From: Liolophura sinensis
Lineage: Eukaryota; Mollusca; Polyplacophora; Chitonida; Chitonidae
NCBI RefSeq assembly: GCF_032854445.1
Contig: NC_088302.1
Coordinates: 50,312,046-50,376,045 of the forward strand
Reading direction: 5' to 3'
Length of the DNA: 64,000 nucleotides
Positions 26,201 to 36,855 of this stretch are shown here, one piece after another. The position numbers and the translations under genes were made by a program. Under the pieces are notes generated by a model, which did no database searches, was not told the origin of the DNA, and saw only the letters and a program-made list of their open reading frames with translations. Numbering within the stretch: position 1 is the stretch's first letter; each line of letters starts with the position of its first letter.

Positions 26201-29200
26201 AGGTCTGCTAGTGAAGCATTCAAGCAGGAGGCCGACTGGAATCAAGCTGAGCGATTATCGCGAGTTTTATCTGCTTTAAACATTAGGTTGTTTCAACAGG
26301 GCTATTCGAATTTTCCGCATGCTATAGGAAATCTCCACGGATCGGCTGGTTGCAGAGGTGGGTAAGCAAAGGCTTCATTAGCGTGGAGAATGTTTCCACA
26401 ACAGAAAGTGTTTGGCCATTTATTCTTCACATAATTATATAATCGTTACGCTTATTAGTTTTACATCTGGAATTACATTGGTGGACGCATTGACTAAGCC
26501 AATGTTGTTGTTTTTTTAGACACATTTACCAACATCATGTATGTGAGGTAGGCCTAGCAGTTTCGTTCACAGGTGAACCAACAACTTCTACATTTATGAC
26601 TTAATCTCGAGGCAATCCCGCGAACAAACACACCCGACTGCATGAGACGCCGCAGGAAACAACATAATCATTTACGTGAACTCTTCTTTTTGTGTGTGTC
26701 AGTGTGTGTGTGGAGGTGACGAAGCCAAAACATTAAACTTCGGTCATGCTTACCTGTACCGCTTGCCAAACAGGCATATGGCCTTCAATGATGGGAGAAG
26801 TCGCACACCCCACTGCTTCAGTCCGTCTCTAATCTTTGTCGGTGACCAGTTGAAAAGCGGCCCAAGAACAAACGCGATGAGAAACCGTACACGGTAGGAA
26901 ATCTTGTGAAGCTGGAAAGTAGGTACACTCTGCGTGTCGTTCGCCATGTTGCCTTTTTTCTTCTGCCGGATTACAGTACAACCTGTCAGTAGTCCTGCCG
27001 AAAACTAACCACACGGCTCTTACACGCGTGTGGTTGATACCACACGCGTGTGGAACGCGCACCGTAAGATCTGTTGTGTAGTCAATATGCTGTGTTTCAG
27101 AGCAAACCACACGCGTGTGATACTCGCGTGGAATGCATTCCAACTGCGGTAGTAATGCGTGTGGTATGGTGGTCACTTTTTTGTTGTGTATGTGTGTCTG
27201 TCTGTCACGGTATGTGTGACTGTGTGTCACATTATGTGTGTCTGTCTGTCTGTCACAAACTAATTCGCCATCTCATGAGTTTCTCTGTAAAGATTTATGG
27301 ACTACTGTAGGAGTTATAGCAGTAATGTTATGAGCGGTTATCAATACTGTGGGATCATTTTTCATTTGATACATTCCTATGTTATATGCAGCTGTCTGCA
27401 TTAGTAAGTAATGATGAATAATTTCACAGTACAAAGACATTGTAATGCTGTGGTATGTTGTAAATATAAAATGCAAAACTACAGGTTGTAAATAAAACAG
27501 TAATGGTTGTTTTGCTTTGTACAGATATACAATTTCCTGCGATTTTGTGAAGTTCTTATCACATCAAAATGTCCCGTGAAGACCATCAGCCTTACGACAG
27601 GCCAAGATGATGTAAGCATTTACCCTAATTCTTCAACCTTTACGCATATGAAAGAGCAACTTACAGTGCAATTTATGCACATGTGTAATTTGATTTTGGA
27701 GACAAAACTCCATTGGTTTCGTTGGTCATTTTCTGGGCTTCACAAAAAGTATAATTTTATCAGTCTACATGCAATAATGCCTTCAGAATATGCCTGAATA
27801 AACACCTTGCAAATATGCGAAAAGGTTAAGAATTACAGTTCCCATGTATTCATCAACAGTTCAAGGTGTAGACAGCACAGCACTTTGGACCTTTGTTGTG
27901 AACTTCAAGTTCACAAATTTCTTGCATGTGGCTCTCACTGGCTCACATTGTCAAAGTTTTCGCTCTGTGACTGATAGGTCCTTGACCTTTGAGGCCTTAT
28001 GTTTGAATCCAGCTATCACTGCTGTACCTGTGGCTTTAAATCAGGAAGTTGAGTAGGTACATGGCAATTTGTGGTGCTTTGAATCCAGCTATCACTGCTG
28101 TACCTGTGGCTTTAAATCAGGAGGTTGAGTAGGTACAGGGCAATTCGTGATGGTTTGAATCCAGCTATCACTGCTGTACCTGTGACTTTAAATCAGGAGG
28201 TTGAGTAGGTACATGGCAATTTGTGGTGGTTTGAATCCAGCTATCACTGCTGTACCTGTGACTTTAAATCAGGAGGTTGAGTAGGTACATGGCAATTAGT
28301 GGTGGTTAGAATCCAGCTATCACTGCTGTACCTGTGGCTTTAAATCAGGAGGTTGAGTAGGTACATGGCAATTAGTGGTGGTTAGAATCCAGCCATCACT
28401 GCTGTACCTGTGACTTTAAACCAGGAGGTTGAGTAGGTACATGGCAATTAGTGGTGGTTTGAATCCAGCTATCACTGCTGTACCTGTGACTTTAAACCAG
28501 GAGGTTGAGTAGGTACATGGCAATTAGTGGTGGTTAGAATCCAGCTATCACTGCTGTACTTGTGGCTTTAAATCAGGAGGAGGGGCCTCCATAGCTCAGT
28601 CGGTTAAAGCGCTAGCGCAGCATAATGACCCAGGAGTATCTCACCAATGCGGTCGCTGTGAGTTCAGGTTCAGCTCATGCTGGCTTCCTCTCCGGCCGTA
28701 AGTGAGAAGGTCTGTCAGCAACCTGCAGATGGTCGTGGGTTTCCCCCAGGCTCTGCCCGGTTTCCACCCACCATAATGCTGGCCGCCATCGTATAAGTGA
28801 AATATTCTTGAGTACGGTGTAAAACACCAATCAAATAAATAAAATAAATTAAATCAGGAGGTTGAGTAGGTACATGGCAATTTGTGGTGGTTAGAATCCA
28901 GCTATCACTGCTGTACCTGTGGCTTTAAATCAGGAGGTTGAGTAGGTACATGGCAGTTTGTGGTGGTTAGAATCCAGCTATCACTGCTGTACCTGTGACT
29001 TTAAACCAGGAGGTTGAGTAGGTACATGGCAATTTGTGGTGGTTAGAATCCAGCTATCACTGCTGTACCTGTGACTTTAAACCAGGAGGTTGAGTAGGTA
29101 CATGGCAATTTGTGGTGGTTAGAATCCAGCTATTATTGCTGTACCTGTGACTTTAAATCAGGAGGTTGAGTAGGTACATGGCAATTTGTGGTGGTTAGAA

Positions 29201-31164
29201 TCCAGCTATTATTGCTGTACCTGTGACTTTAAATCAGGAGGTTGAGTAGGTACATGGCAATTTGTGGTGGTTAGAATCCAGCTATTATTGCTGTTCCTGT
29301 GACTTTAAAACAGGAGGTTGAGTAGGTACATTGTAATTTGTGGTGGTTAGAATCCAGCTATCACTGCTGTACCTGTGACTTTAAATCAGGAGGTTGAGTA
29401 GGTACATTGTAATTTGTGGTGGTTTACCCTGGGCACTCTAGCTTCCTCCACCAATAAACCTGCCAAAGTGAAATAATTATGAGAATATAGTTGAACTCCA
29501 ATCTAAAATATGACATAAAAATTTGCTAATAGAAGATAATTGGGTTATAAATTGCAAAATTTGCTTGTGATTTAGAATATTTAATACTTTTAATAGCGAC
29601 AATGCTATTAATTGTCAGATTTAGTGTTTGTGTTTGCTTCTATGTCTGACAAAATAATTTTCTGAACAAGAACAATATTTTTTTTAGAAACAATTCTTCA
29701 GTGTAATCTGTGTTTTAATTATATTTTAACTGTTTTGCTCTTAGGACTATGATTCACAGAGACAACAATCCCAGCGACTTGCATTTATTACGAAGAGTCT
29801 GAAGAACTACGGGATAGATTTAAAACTGGACTATTCCACTACTTTGCACGATCGAGAAATCAGGTGAGGACATGGCTTAGGATGAATCATTCTGTATTTA
29901 TTGTATAACAAGAAACAGATTTTTTTTTTATTTATTTGATTGGCGTTTTACACTGTACTCAAGAATATTCGACTTGTATACGTCAGACAGCATTATGGTG
30001 GGAGTAAACGAGGCAGAGCCTGGGGAAAACATCCGCAGGTTGCTGGCAGACCTTCCCACATTCAGCTGGAGAGGAAGCCAACATGAAAACAATAAAAAGA
30101 TGTATCTTTGTTAGAAATGTATGTGCAGCATTACGCGACTTTTTGAATTGGATCTAGAGTAACTTTAACCCTTCAGCAAAAATTGAAGGATTAGATAGCT
30201 CAAAACTGAAGCTCTAATTCACAGCTAGACAAACCAATACTATTTAACTTTGGAAATTCCTGATTGTTAGTTCAATGTTTGAAATGAATCGGATAAAGTG
30301 AAATGATAGAAACCTATGATTACCTTTCTGAAACATTTCAGTAATATTCACTTGCAGAACCTTTTGGGAGAAAATTGTTGCAAACTTCATTGATTTAATG
30401 TTACAGTGTTCTGATGTATTAACACCTGTAGCATATCGTGAAAAATCTTACACACAGAAGATTTTTATAAAGAGAGCAGACCAAAAACAGACAGCAGCTA
30501 TAGAGCTGTTTGTTGTAACTAAGTACATATCTCTTCCTGCATTAAGTACCTTGTGTGAGGGGTTTATTTTTTAAGGTAAAAACAAATTACTGGCCTGTAA
30601 CTAGAGGAAGGCCGGAGCACCATTACTACAGAGCTGAAACACTCGTGGGCATTCAGATCAATGAAAATGGCGTTGAACACCAATCAATCAATTATAAAAC
30701 TGTGAAAAAAAAAGAAAGAAAAGGAAAATTGGTTGTTGGAACATATTTTTTATAATACATTTGTAACTAATTACTGTATGCATATGGATTGAATATCTGG
30801 CATTTAGTGCTTATTTTTTGTCATTTCAGAGCACAAGGGTAGGGGATATTTACCATTATAGTGTTGGTATTCACATTATAGTGTGTATAGAAATCTTTGT
30901 GAAGGGTTAAAGATTTTTTTAAAAAGAGGAAAGAAATCATATATATATATATTTAAGAGGTGTACATCTGTATATTTTAGTTTATTGTGGGATATTTTGT
31001 GTTTCTACAGGTTTAATAATGGTTGGACAGTGAAGATTGGAAGAGGACTGGACTATTTCAAAGCAACTGAAAACCAATTTTGTGTTGGATTTTGTAATTA
31101 TGACTTGAGAGCTTGTCATGAGACTACAGTGGACATATTTCATCAGTCTCATACAAAAATGTGA
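19078..31164 (+). CDS. MITD1: MIT domain-containing protein 1
   Basis: Coding exons are 19048-19246 (ATG 19078, or in frame at 19105), 19877-19978, 20873-21009, 27525-27611, 29745-29863 and 31011-31164 (stop). Phases 1, 1, 0, 0, 2 are consistent. The product is 255 residues, or 246 from the second ATG, against about 249 in human. The N-terminus is the three-helix MIT domain (VLKRAVELD...[15 protein letters not shown] ... [16 protein letters not shown]), which binds MIT-interacting motifs of ESCRT-III subunits. The C-terminal half is the phospholipase-D-like membrane-binding fold: [64 protein letters not shown]. In animals MITD1 acts at the midbody late in cytokinesis. A 7-codon upstream ORF at 19062-19085 overlaps the first ATG, which favours 19105. 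Intron 4 (6.5 kb) holds a Tc1-like transposon. Confidence 0.93.
21010..21217. repeat. TGTCTGTCACAG-type simple repeat, left flank of the transposon
   Basis: Degenerate tandem repeat of TGTCTGTC and TGTCACAGTC blocks starting right after the MITD1 exon 3 donor (21009). The same kind of sequence resumes at about 27192-27258, on the other side of the 6-kb transposable element, so the element entered an existing microsatellite. Confidence 0.85.
21225..21243 (+). repeat. Left terminal inverted repeat of the Tc1-like element
   Basis: ACAACAAAAAAGTGACCAC; the 19 bases match the right end perfectly in inverse orientation, and similarity continues weakly (CTATAAACACGCGTG against CCATACCACACGC). TA and CAGT precede it at 21219-21224. 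The core AAAAAGTGAC recurs twice as a direct repeat at 21701-21710 and 21721-21730, each inside an 18-bp TGTTGTAAAAAGTGACGT unit. Confidence 0.88.
21249..21400. repeat. Left subterminal palindromic repeats
   Basis: Perfect 10-bp palindromes ACACGCGTGT at 21249-21258 and 21282-21291, the variant GCACGCGTGT at 21391-21400, and several half copies (CCACACGG, ATGCGTGTGG). They are probable transposase-binding or structural subterminal repeats. Two CpGs per copy in an AT-rich, presumably methylated genome makes chance recurrence unlikely. Confidence 0.75.
23178..23213. repeat. (TA)n microsatellite
   Basis: About 18 uninterrupted TA dinucleotides in transposase intron 5. A second, shorter interrupted TA run lies near 24378-24401. 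Confidence 0.95.
23940..24215 (-). mobile_element. SINE family A, full length, with target-site duplication
   Basis: In the minus orientation it starts with the tRNA-like head (GGGGCCTCCGTGGCTCAGTC, A-box; box B GTGAGTTCAAGTCC) and runs through the conserved body to the (A)n tail, which appears as a T run at 23941. A perfect 15-bp target-site duplication, GTAAACCTGTTTGAT, flanks it at 23925-23939 and 24216-24230. The duplication includes the splice donor of transposase exon 4, so two copies of that donor now exist. Confidence 0.95.
25440..25660 (-). mobile_element. SINE family A, old copy inside transposase intron 1
   Basis: Diverged reverse-complement copy: TTTTACACCATACTCCAGAA, CACTTATAAGTCGGCGACCA, GGACTTGAACTCACAGCGAC and the end of the tRNA-like head (GTGTTAACCACCTCAGGCCC). 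It has a large internal deletion and is clearly older than the copy at 23940, which helps to date the host transposon as older still. Confidence 0.75.
27022..27118. repeat. Right subterminal palindromic repeats
   Basis: ACACGCGTGT at 27022-27031, 27042-27051 and 27109-27118, each extended to CCACACGCGTGTGG or nearly so, plus half sites (ACTCGCGTGG, ATGCGTGTGG). This mirrors the left arm and confirms that the two ends belong to one element. Confidence 0.75.
27169..27187 (-). repeat. Right terminal inverted repeat of the Tc1-like element
   Basis: GTGGTCACTTTTTTGTTGT, the exact reverse complement of the left inverted repeat. The outermost bases that should read ACTG-TA read GTATGT, in a TG-rich simple repeat, so the target TA is lost on this side. 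Confidence 0.88.
27623..27838. mobile_element. 216-bp MITE, copy 1
   Basis: A short nonautonomous element with inverted ends: CTAATTCTTCAACCTTTACG at the left and CGAAAAGGTTAAGAATTACAG-like sequence at the right. TA precedes the left end; the right-hand TA has become TT. It starts only 12 bp after the MITD1 exon donor at 27611. A second copy at 59040-59248 shares most of its length. TA target and short inverted repeats suggest mobilisation by a Tc1/mariner-type transposase, but the ends do not match the 21221-27188 element. Confidence 0.8.
28005..29425. repeat. 76-bp minisatellite derived from a SINE, about 15 copies
   Basis: The anchor GAATCCAGCTATCACTGCTG recurs at 28005, 28081, 28157 and so on at 76 bp. 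The array is split by a SINE (28581-28850) and continues in phase afterwards to about 29425. The first unit is preceded by tRNA-like sequence (GATAGGTCCTTGACC, box-B-like TTTGAATCC) and the last by the SINE block TTACCCTGGGCACTCTAGC. The array is therefore an internal expansion of one SINE copy. It lies in MITD1 intron 5 (exon 27525-27611 to exon 29745). Confidence 0.93.
28581..28850 (+). mobile_element. SINE family A, full length, nested in the 76-bp satellite
   Basis: Complete plus-strand copy: tRNA head GGGGCCTCCATAGCTCAGTC, box-B region, GGCTTCCTCTCCGGCCGTAA, GTGGGTTTCCCCCAGGCTC, CCACCATAATGCTGGCCGCC, tail AATAAATAAAATAAAT. The target-site duplication is AAATCAGGAG (28570-28579 and 28851-28860). 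It inserted after the satellite had formed. Confidence 0.95.
29917..30090 (-). mobile_element. SINE family A, truncated copy
   Basis: Reverse-complement copy beginning with a T-rich tail complement, then TTTGATTGGCGTTTTACAC, CAGCATTATGGTGGGAGTAA, CATCCGCAGGTTGCTGGCAG and GGAGAGGAAGCCAACATG. The tRNA head is absent. It lies in the last MITD1 intron. Confidence 0.85.
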
Positions 31165-33890
31165 CAAACTGTCTGAACCTTAGACATTTACTTGTATATT
31201 TTACAGAACATTGTACATACGATTACATTTTATATATTGTATATATCAAATATGCTAGATGTCATTTTAAATTTCATTTTATAAAACAGCATCATCTATT
31301 TATCTGCGGAAAATGTAAAAATATGAGATGCGCCTTTTCTGAGTTGTTTTCTATATCGTTGTGCTGTGGATATTCACATGGGGAAATATGGCAGTTGTCC
31401 ACATCTGTAGCTGCGATAATCACCCCTAAACCAATCAAATTCATTTGGTAATGGAAACATTGCAGACCTGGGGAAATAATTCATGACCCTATGTCAGAAA
31501 TACAATATAAGCCGTTCTTTTCTCAGTCTTCCCAAGCTGTAAGTTTAGCCTAACAATTAATCAGGTGACAGTTAAAGATGAACTGCAAAGCCTTTTGAAA
31601 CTGAAACTTATTAGAGGGAATACATGTTGATGATTGTCTTACATGTTTCCATTATATCGTACATGTAAGTAAACTGTACCTTAGTTTTGGCCAGAAATGA
31701 ACTGCACAGAACTGAATCTCTATAATTTACTCAAATCGCCATGGCTTGTCCCCCTTGGATTTCAGAACGTTGTGATGTCAAATCGGCCCTGGTTCATTCA
31801 TTTGACCAGCATAAAAACTGGTGTGTTTTGTATACATGAATAACAGGTTGACGTTCTGAAACCAAGACATATTAGTAATCATTATTTCTTGTACAGTGTT
31901 ACATCAGATAGGTGTAAATATTTATCTTAAATATATTTAATAAGTTATTTTCATAAAGAAAACTGTCAATTTTATGCAATAACAGGAAAAAACAGTTTTG
32001 GGAAAAATTAAAAACATAGCAGTTCACCTTCAACTTTCATTAAATTTTTCTTGTAACATCACCAACATAGGATCTCTCTAACCACCACTTTCATGTGAGA
32101 AGTAAAAAGGGAAAGACTCAAGGTAAACGTAAGCATTGTGACTCTTGGTTAAAGCTATTTCTCAAAATGCATTTATTTTAAAATTTGTTTAACAAAATTA
32201 TAAAATCCTTTAAACTATTTGAATCCTTCATGGACCACACTGGTGGTGTTGAATGTTACCCATCCATGTTATCCCGCATTTGATCCGAGAATAGCTCTTT
32301 TCCCTTGCATGCGATAGTGAATACGACATACAAGTGAATAGGCAGGTCCTATACAATATGACAATATTGCAGTTTTGATTGTTTTGAAACATCGGCTTGA
32401 AACATCAGCATTTCTTATTATAAGGAAAGGAAAAAAAAAAAAAAGGAAAGGAAATGACCGAGATCAATGTTTTTGCTATTTGACTTTATCCCCTCCCAAA
32501 TTTACAGTCATATTGTAGAAGAATAGGCATTTGTATTTGTTCGAGTTAAAACGTTTGTTCAGGTATTGACAGCGTAGGGTTTAAGTTTGGTGGTTAGGTG
32601 ATCCAATGTGACTCCATTTTTGTTTTCTTTTTCTTTAAATTAGTATGGGTTTTGTTGCTGCCTCATTCAGCTAAGTGATCTTTTGTAATGAATCATATGC
32701 TCACATCACTTTTACCAGATGTCCACACTGATTGTAAAATTATAAATGTCAGTAAAGTTTCAGTAAATGTTGACATAATCGTTGATGTGTGTCAGTATCA
32801 TTGCTTCTCTCCACCAACCCTCCTCCTCCCCCCACCCAAATGACATCCTTTGAGCCATTTAAGATATTTAGTATGTCCAAATGCTTTCTTGGTCCGATTG
32901 TCTTTCAGCTTGGAATTTAGGGACGTTTTATCTGAATTCTCGCAGGTACAGCAGTCAGACATGTTTTTTTTATTAGCGGTATTGCTTATTTATTTTATGG
33001 CATAGTCAGGTTTTCTTATCAAATGTTTGCAATTTTTGATGTCTCATTTTCAGATCTTTAAATTTTCTTGAGTATCAGATTCAATAAAGTAAATGAAAAA
33101 ATAAACAGATCATGGAGTGAGTTATGTTTAAGTTACATAGGATTGTGTCAAATTTCTTGGGGCAAACTTTTCACTGTAAACTTAAAATACATATTTATAA
33201 TTATTAATCTGTGATACTGAAATCAAAATTAATTTACCTTGGAAGACTTTGTAATGTTGACCAAAGCCTGTTAGTTAGTGTTCATTTGTATTTTTGTTAC
33301 TGCTTTATGCTTTAAATTCCTCCAGTAATAGCTAGGTGCCTGTGTATGGCCCATTAGTTTTATAATGACCGTGAGACTCAAATATGACCTAATGAGGCCG
33401 AATTTGGGATTAATGTTTGTAGTAACCACTGGCCTATTCTCTCTTAGGTCTAAAACAAGTTTACTGAGGCCATTTGTAGTCTTTCTTTTCCAGCCTGTTG
33501 CCAGTAGCTGGCCAGTCATGCAGCTGAATGTATCTCCACATTTTCCCTCAGAAATGTTATTATGTTTTGAACGGGTTTCTTCCAAAATAAACTTTCTGCA
33601 GGAATAGTTGTTGTTGTTGTTGTTTGTCTCCAAGAATAATTGCTTATAATTTAGTAGTTACCAGTAAGCAAGGCATGACCAGGCAGACCATCTGTCTGCA
33701 TATCTCATGTATCTGCTTTTTAGAACTACAAATAAGCCTTTTTGAACAATGTTTCTGGTATTGCGAGTTTGAACAGAACTATGCAGTCTTCTGCTTGACT
33801 CTAAATACTTTGCATCGAACTGAATTATTTGTGAATTTGAACATAACCCCTTAGTCTAGATTAACAGTTTACACCAAAATGAATCTGCAT
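31165..33890. other. MITD1-ABHD10 intergenic region
   Basis: About 2.7 kb of AT-rich DNA holding the MITD1 3' untranslated region at its left. It includes short purine runs (32430-32460) but no recognisable gene, RNA or mobile element. Open frames at 33271-33633 (minus) and 33365-33607 (plus) overlap antisense and lack splice or homology support. Confidence 0.6.
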
Positions 33891-34159
33891 CGACACAGTT
33901 GTCTCCCATGACAAGTACGCCAGGTGGCAGTTCGAGGGAAAACGAAAGTTGGTTTATCGCTTGCCGGCGAGCTCCGGACTCCTCAAAGAGATTAAATCAA
34001 ATGAAACCGTGGTCATTGTTGGAAACTGATTATGCAAAGACATGAAAACAGTTTTTTAACATTATTTACAGAATCTTTCAGGGACGAACATTATTTCCTT
34101 CTAAGCAGGATGCTTTTTTGCCGCTGACCTTTAGATTCTACAGACACGTGCACCAGAAG

Positions 34160-36824
34160 ATGGAATCTGCTGGTAACGTATTGCAGAGAACTGCCCGTGG
34201 ATCCTTGGCTTATGTCCAGAGTCCGGGACAATCGCCTGGGGTGATGTTCTGCTGTGGGTACGGGTCAGACATGAGTGGGACTAAAGCCCTGGCTCTTGAA
34301 GATTACTGCAGACGTAACAACAGATCTTTTGTAAGGTGCAAATGAAGTTAAATACATGTAGACCGAGATCGCGCAGACGTTAGGTTTGGCAAATTTTGTT
34401 TCGGTTTGCAAGGATGGGGTCCCAAACCAACGTCAAAGCAGGCTCCGTTTAAAAACCAGACGCAGTTGAGGTGGCAGCTTGTCAGAACGTTTGAGACAAA
34501 AACTACCCATGATACACGTCTCCACAGCGTTAAGTGTACAGACACTTAATAGTGATCCTTACCTTTTGTCTTATGATTTATAGCAAGCACAGTGTCGATT
34601 GGTTATGTCCTCGGCTGCGAGGGCCCCAAATTCTTTGGTAAGGCTCATATCCACCCACTGCACTGATAACAGCGGTGACATATTTGACAATGGCAAGTAA
34701 CTGCATCAGGGTTTCAAATGTATCACACACTTACATTAATCATCCTTTAGCAAAAAAAAAAAAATTGAACCAAACCTAACGCTGTAGCAATCATGGATTA
34801 ATTACATGTCAGCCAGGCATACCTTAAGTTAGTTTTGTCAGGTGGAGTAGATGTGATTCTGACAGCATGCTGGCATGCTTAATGTAGTGGCACAGCTCCA
34901 TCCTTGCCATTAAAACAGGCAATACCTGTCAGTATTTAACTTCATTAACAGCTAGGCATGTAGTGGTTGACAGAGTAATATCACAGTGTTTCCATATCGA
35001 TCACAAATTAATTCTGATTTATTTCTTTGCAATGTTTCCATATACATTCTTATATAGTTGTCGAGCAGTTTTTATGATACTTGTGGTGGCAAAAAGCAGT
35101 CAGTGGTACTTGTGGTGGCAAAGGCAGTCAGTGGTATCAGTGGTGGAAAAGGCAGTCAGTGGTACTTGTGGTGGCAAAGGTAGTCAGTGGTACCTGTGGT
35201 GGCAAAAAGCAGTCAGTGGTACTTGTGGGGTCAAAAGACAACTTATCTTCCACTGATACGCCATTGATGACTCATGAAAAAGTTTGACAGTAGCTTACCA
35301 AGCCATGATGACTTAATAGCCTGGGCACTCTGGTTAAAGTTCTTGGGTATGGCATTAAAACAACAAACAACTGAATCAAATCGGGTAAACCTATCTACAA
35401 ACATGAGTTTAATATCGATACTAATGATTAAATGATACATGTACATTTATGCTGTTTACCAGGTTTGATTATACACGCTGCGGGAAATCTGATGGGGATT
35501 TTAACAAGTCCACCCTTGGTGAGTGGAAGGAAGATGCACTGGATGTGTTAGACCAGGTGGCACAGGGACCACAGGTGTGTTAAGTCCTGAAGTCACAAAA
35601 TACCTGTACCTATACGCTTAATGATGTAAGGGAGTCCGGAACACTCCTCCCTAGATGTAATACAGGTACATCTCTCTGAAGTGAATTAAGCTGGGCTTAG
35701 GCCATTCTTAAACATTTCTTTTGTGGAGGTAATCTATCGTTTATCTGTTGCATCAGCAGAATTCTTAACGTAGAATTATGGCCTGGAAGTTATGACCCAG
35801 AAGCCTCTCACCAATGCGGTCATTGTGAGTTTAGCTCCTGCTGGGTTCCTCTATGGTCGTACATGGGAAGGCCAGCCAGCAGCGTGCGGATGGTGGTTGG
35901 TTTACCCCAAGCTCTGCCCAGTTTTGGTTATCCCACCATAATGCTGGCAACTGAAATATACTTGAGTACGACGTTAAACAAATGAGTCAAATATCTGGCA
36001 TGGTCGAGTTGTGTAATAAAATTTTCATGTAGATAAGAAGCAATGTTGACTATTGGATAAGACACAAATAAATACAAGTGCTTTGGTGGCCTAATGCTTG
36101 GAGCGTCTGCCTCAGCGTCAACAGGTGAGGACCTGGGATCAAATCCAGGCCGGGTCATAACAGAGACTGAAAATGGTACTTCTTGCTACCTTGCTTGGCC
36201 CTCAGCATTAAGATATATATATACATGTGCAAATTAAGTGAAAACCACCCGATAAACCATTTGCATAGTAGTGAAATAAAGGAAAGTAAACACCAGTCAG
36301 AGAAGTTAATTTTTTTTTATCATGATGTCACAACTGGTATTGCATGTTCAGGTCATTGTTGGCTCCAGTATGGGAGGTTGGCTGATGCTGTTCTTGGCGA
36401 TGGAGAGACAAGAAAGAGTTAAAGCCCTTGTAGGTGTGGCTGCTGCCCCAGACTTCACACGCTGGAGGGTGTACTCTGAACAGGTGAGGGTGTACTCTGA
36501 ACAGGTGAGAACTAGTGGGTGTGACTTCTGTCCCTGAAAGGGGCCTCTGTGGCTCAGTTAGTGGGCGCACTAGCGCAGCGTTATGACCCAGGAGTCTCTC
36601 ACCAATGTGGTCGCTGTGAGTTCAGCTCATGCTGGCTTCTTCTGCGGCGTACGTGGGGAAGGTCTGACAGCAACCTGCAGATGGTTGTGGGTTTTCTCCC
36701 ACCATAATGCTGGCCACCATCGTGTAAGTGAAATATTCTTGAGTACATCATAAAACACCAATCAAATAAATAAATAAATTCTGCCGCCAGTTTTACATGG
36801 TGGAGGGTGTACCCTGAATAGGTG

Positions 36825-36855
<31 letters not shown>

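Larger units (their letters stand above)
22861..26947 (-). pseudogene. Six-exon Tc1-like transposase (DD34E), inactivated
   Basis: Minus-strand exons are 26754-26947, 25098-25313, 24632-24836, 24222-24344, 23550-23616 and 22861-23113. All five introns are GT-AG and phases 2, 2, 0, 0, 1 keep one frame, giving about 352 codons (usual Tc1 length about 340). Exon 1 has the helix-turn-helix ([14 protein letters not shown]), continuing across the junction to [20 protein letters not shown]. The catalytic residues are in [16 protein letters not shown] and [11 protein letters not shown], with exactly 34 residues between the second D and the E. The C-terminus matches the family ([15 protein letters not shown], stop 22861-22863). 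Damage seen: a TGA in exon 4 just after HVWAGISY where the family normally has R, and a one-or-two-base frameshift in exon 6 after KDQLID. The order of conserved blocks is otherwise complete. Confidence 0.87.
21221..27188 (-). mobile_element. Tc1/mariner-type DNA transposon with intron-split transposase
   Basis: The element is bounded by inverted repeats: ACAACAAAAAAGTGACCAC at 21225-21243 and its exact reverse complement at 27169-27187. The left end starts TA|CAGT, as in Tc1 elements; the right TA has probably mutated. Inside lies a transposase on the minus strand (22861-26947) with a paired-type helix-turn-helix and a DD34E catalytic triad. Both arms carry copies of the palindrome ACACGCGTGT. 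At about 6 kb it is several times longer than a typical Tc1 element (1.3-2.4 kb), because the gene has five introns, one long left arm and nested SINEs (23940-24215 full, 25440-25660 old, a fragment near 22474-22520). It lies antisense in MITD1 intron 4. The transposase has one in-frame stop and one frameshift, so this copy is not expected to be autonomous. Confidence 0.85.

Noticed and set aside
22861-26947. Domesticated transposase host gene
   Set aside because: The exons sit between matching transposon ends and carry an in-frame stop and a frameshift, so a decayed mobile element explains them better than a host gene.
33271-33633. 120-codon minus and 80-codon plus frames between MITD1 and ABHD10
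   Set aside because: They are mutually antisense, low in recognisable motifs and lack splice or promoter context.
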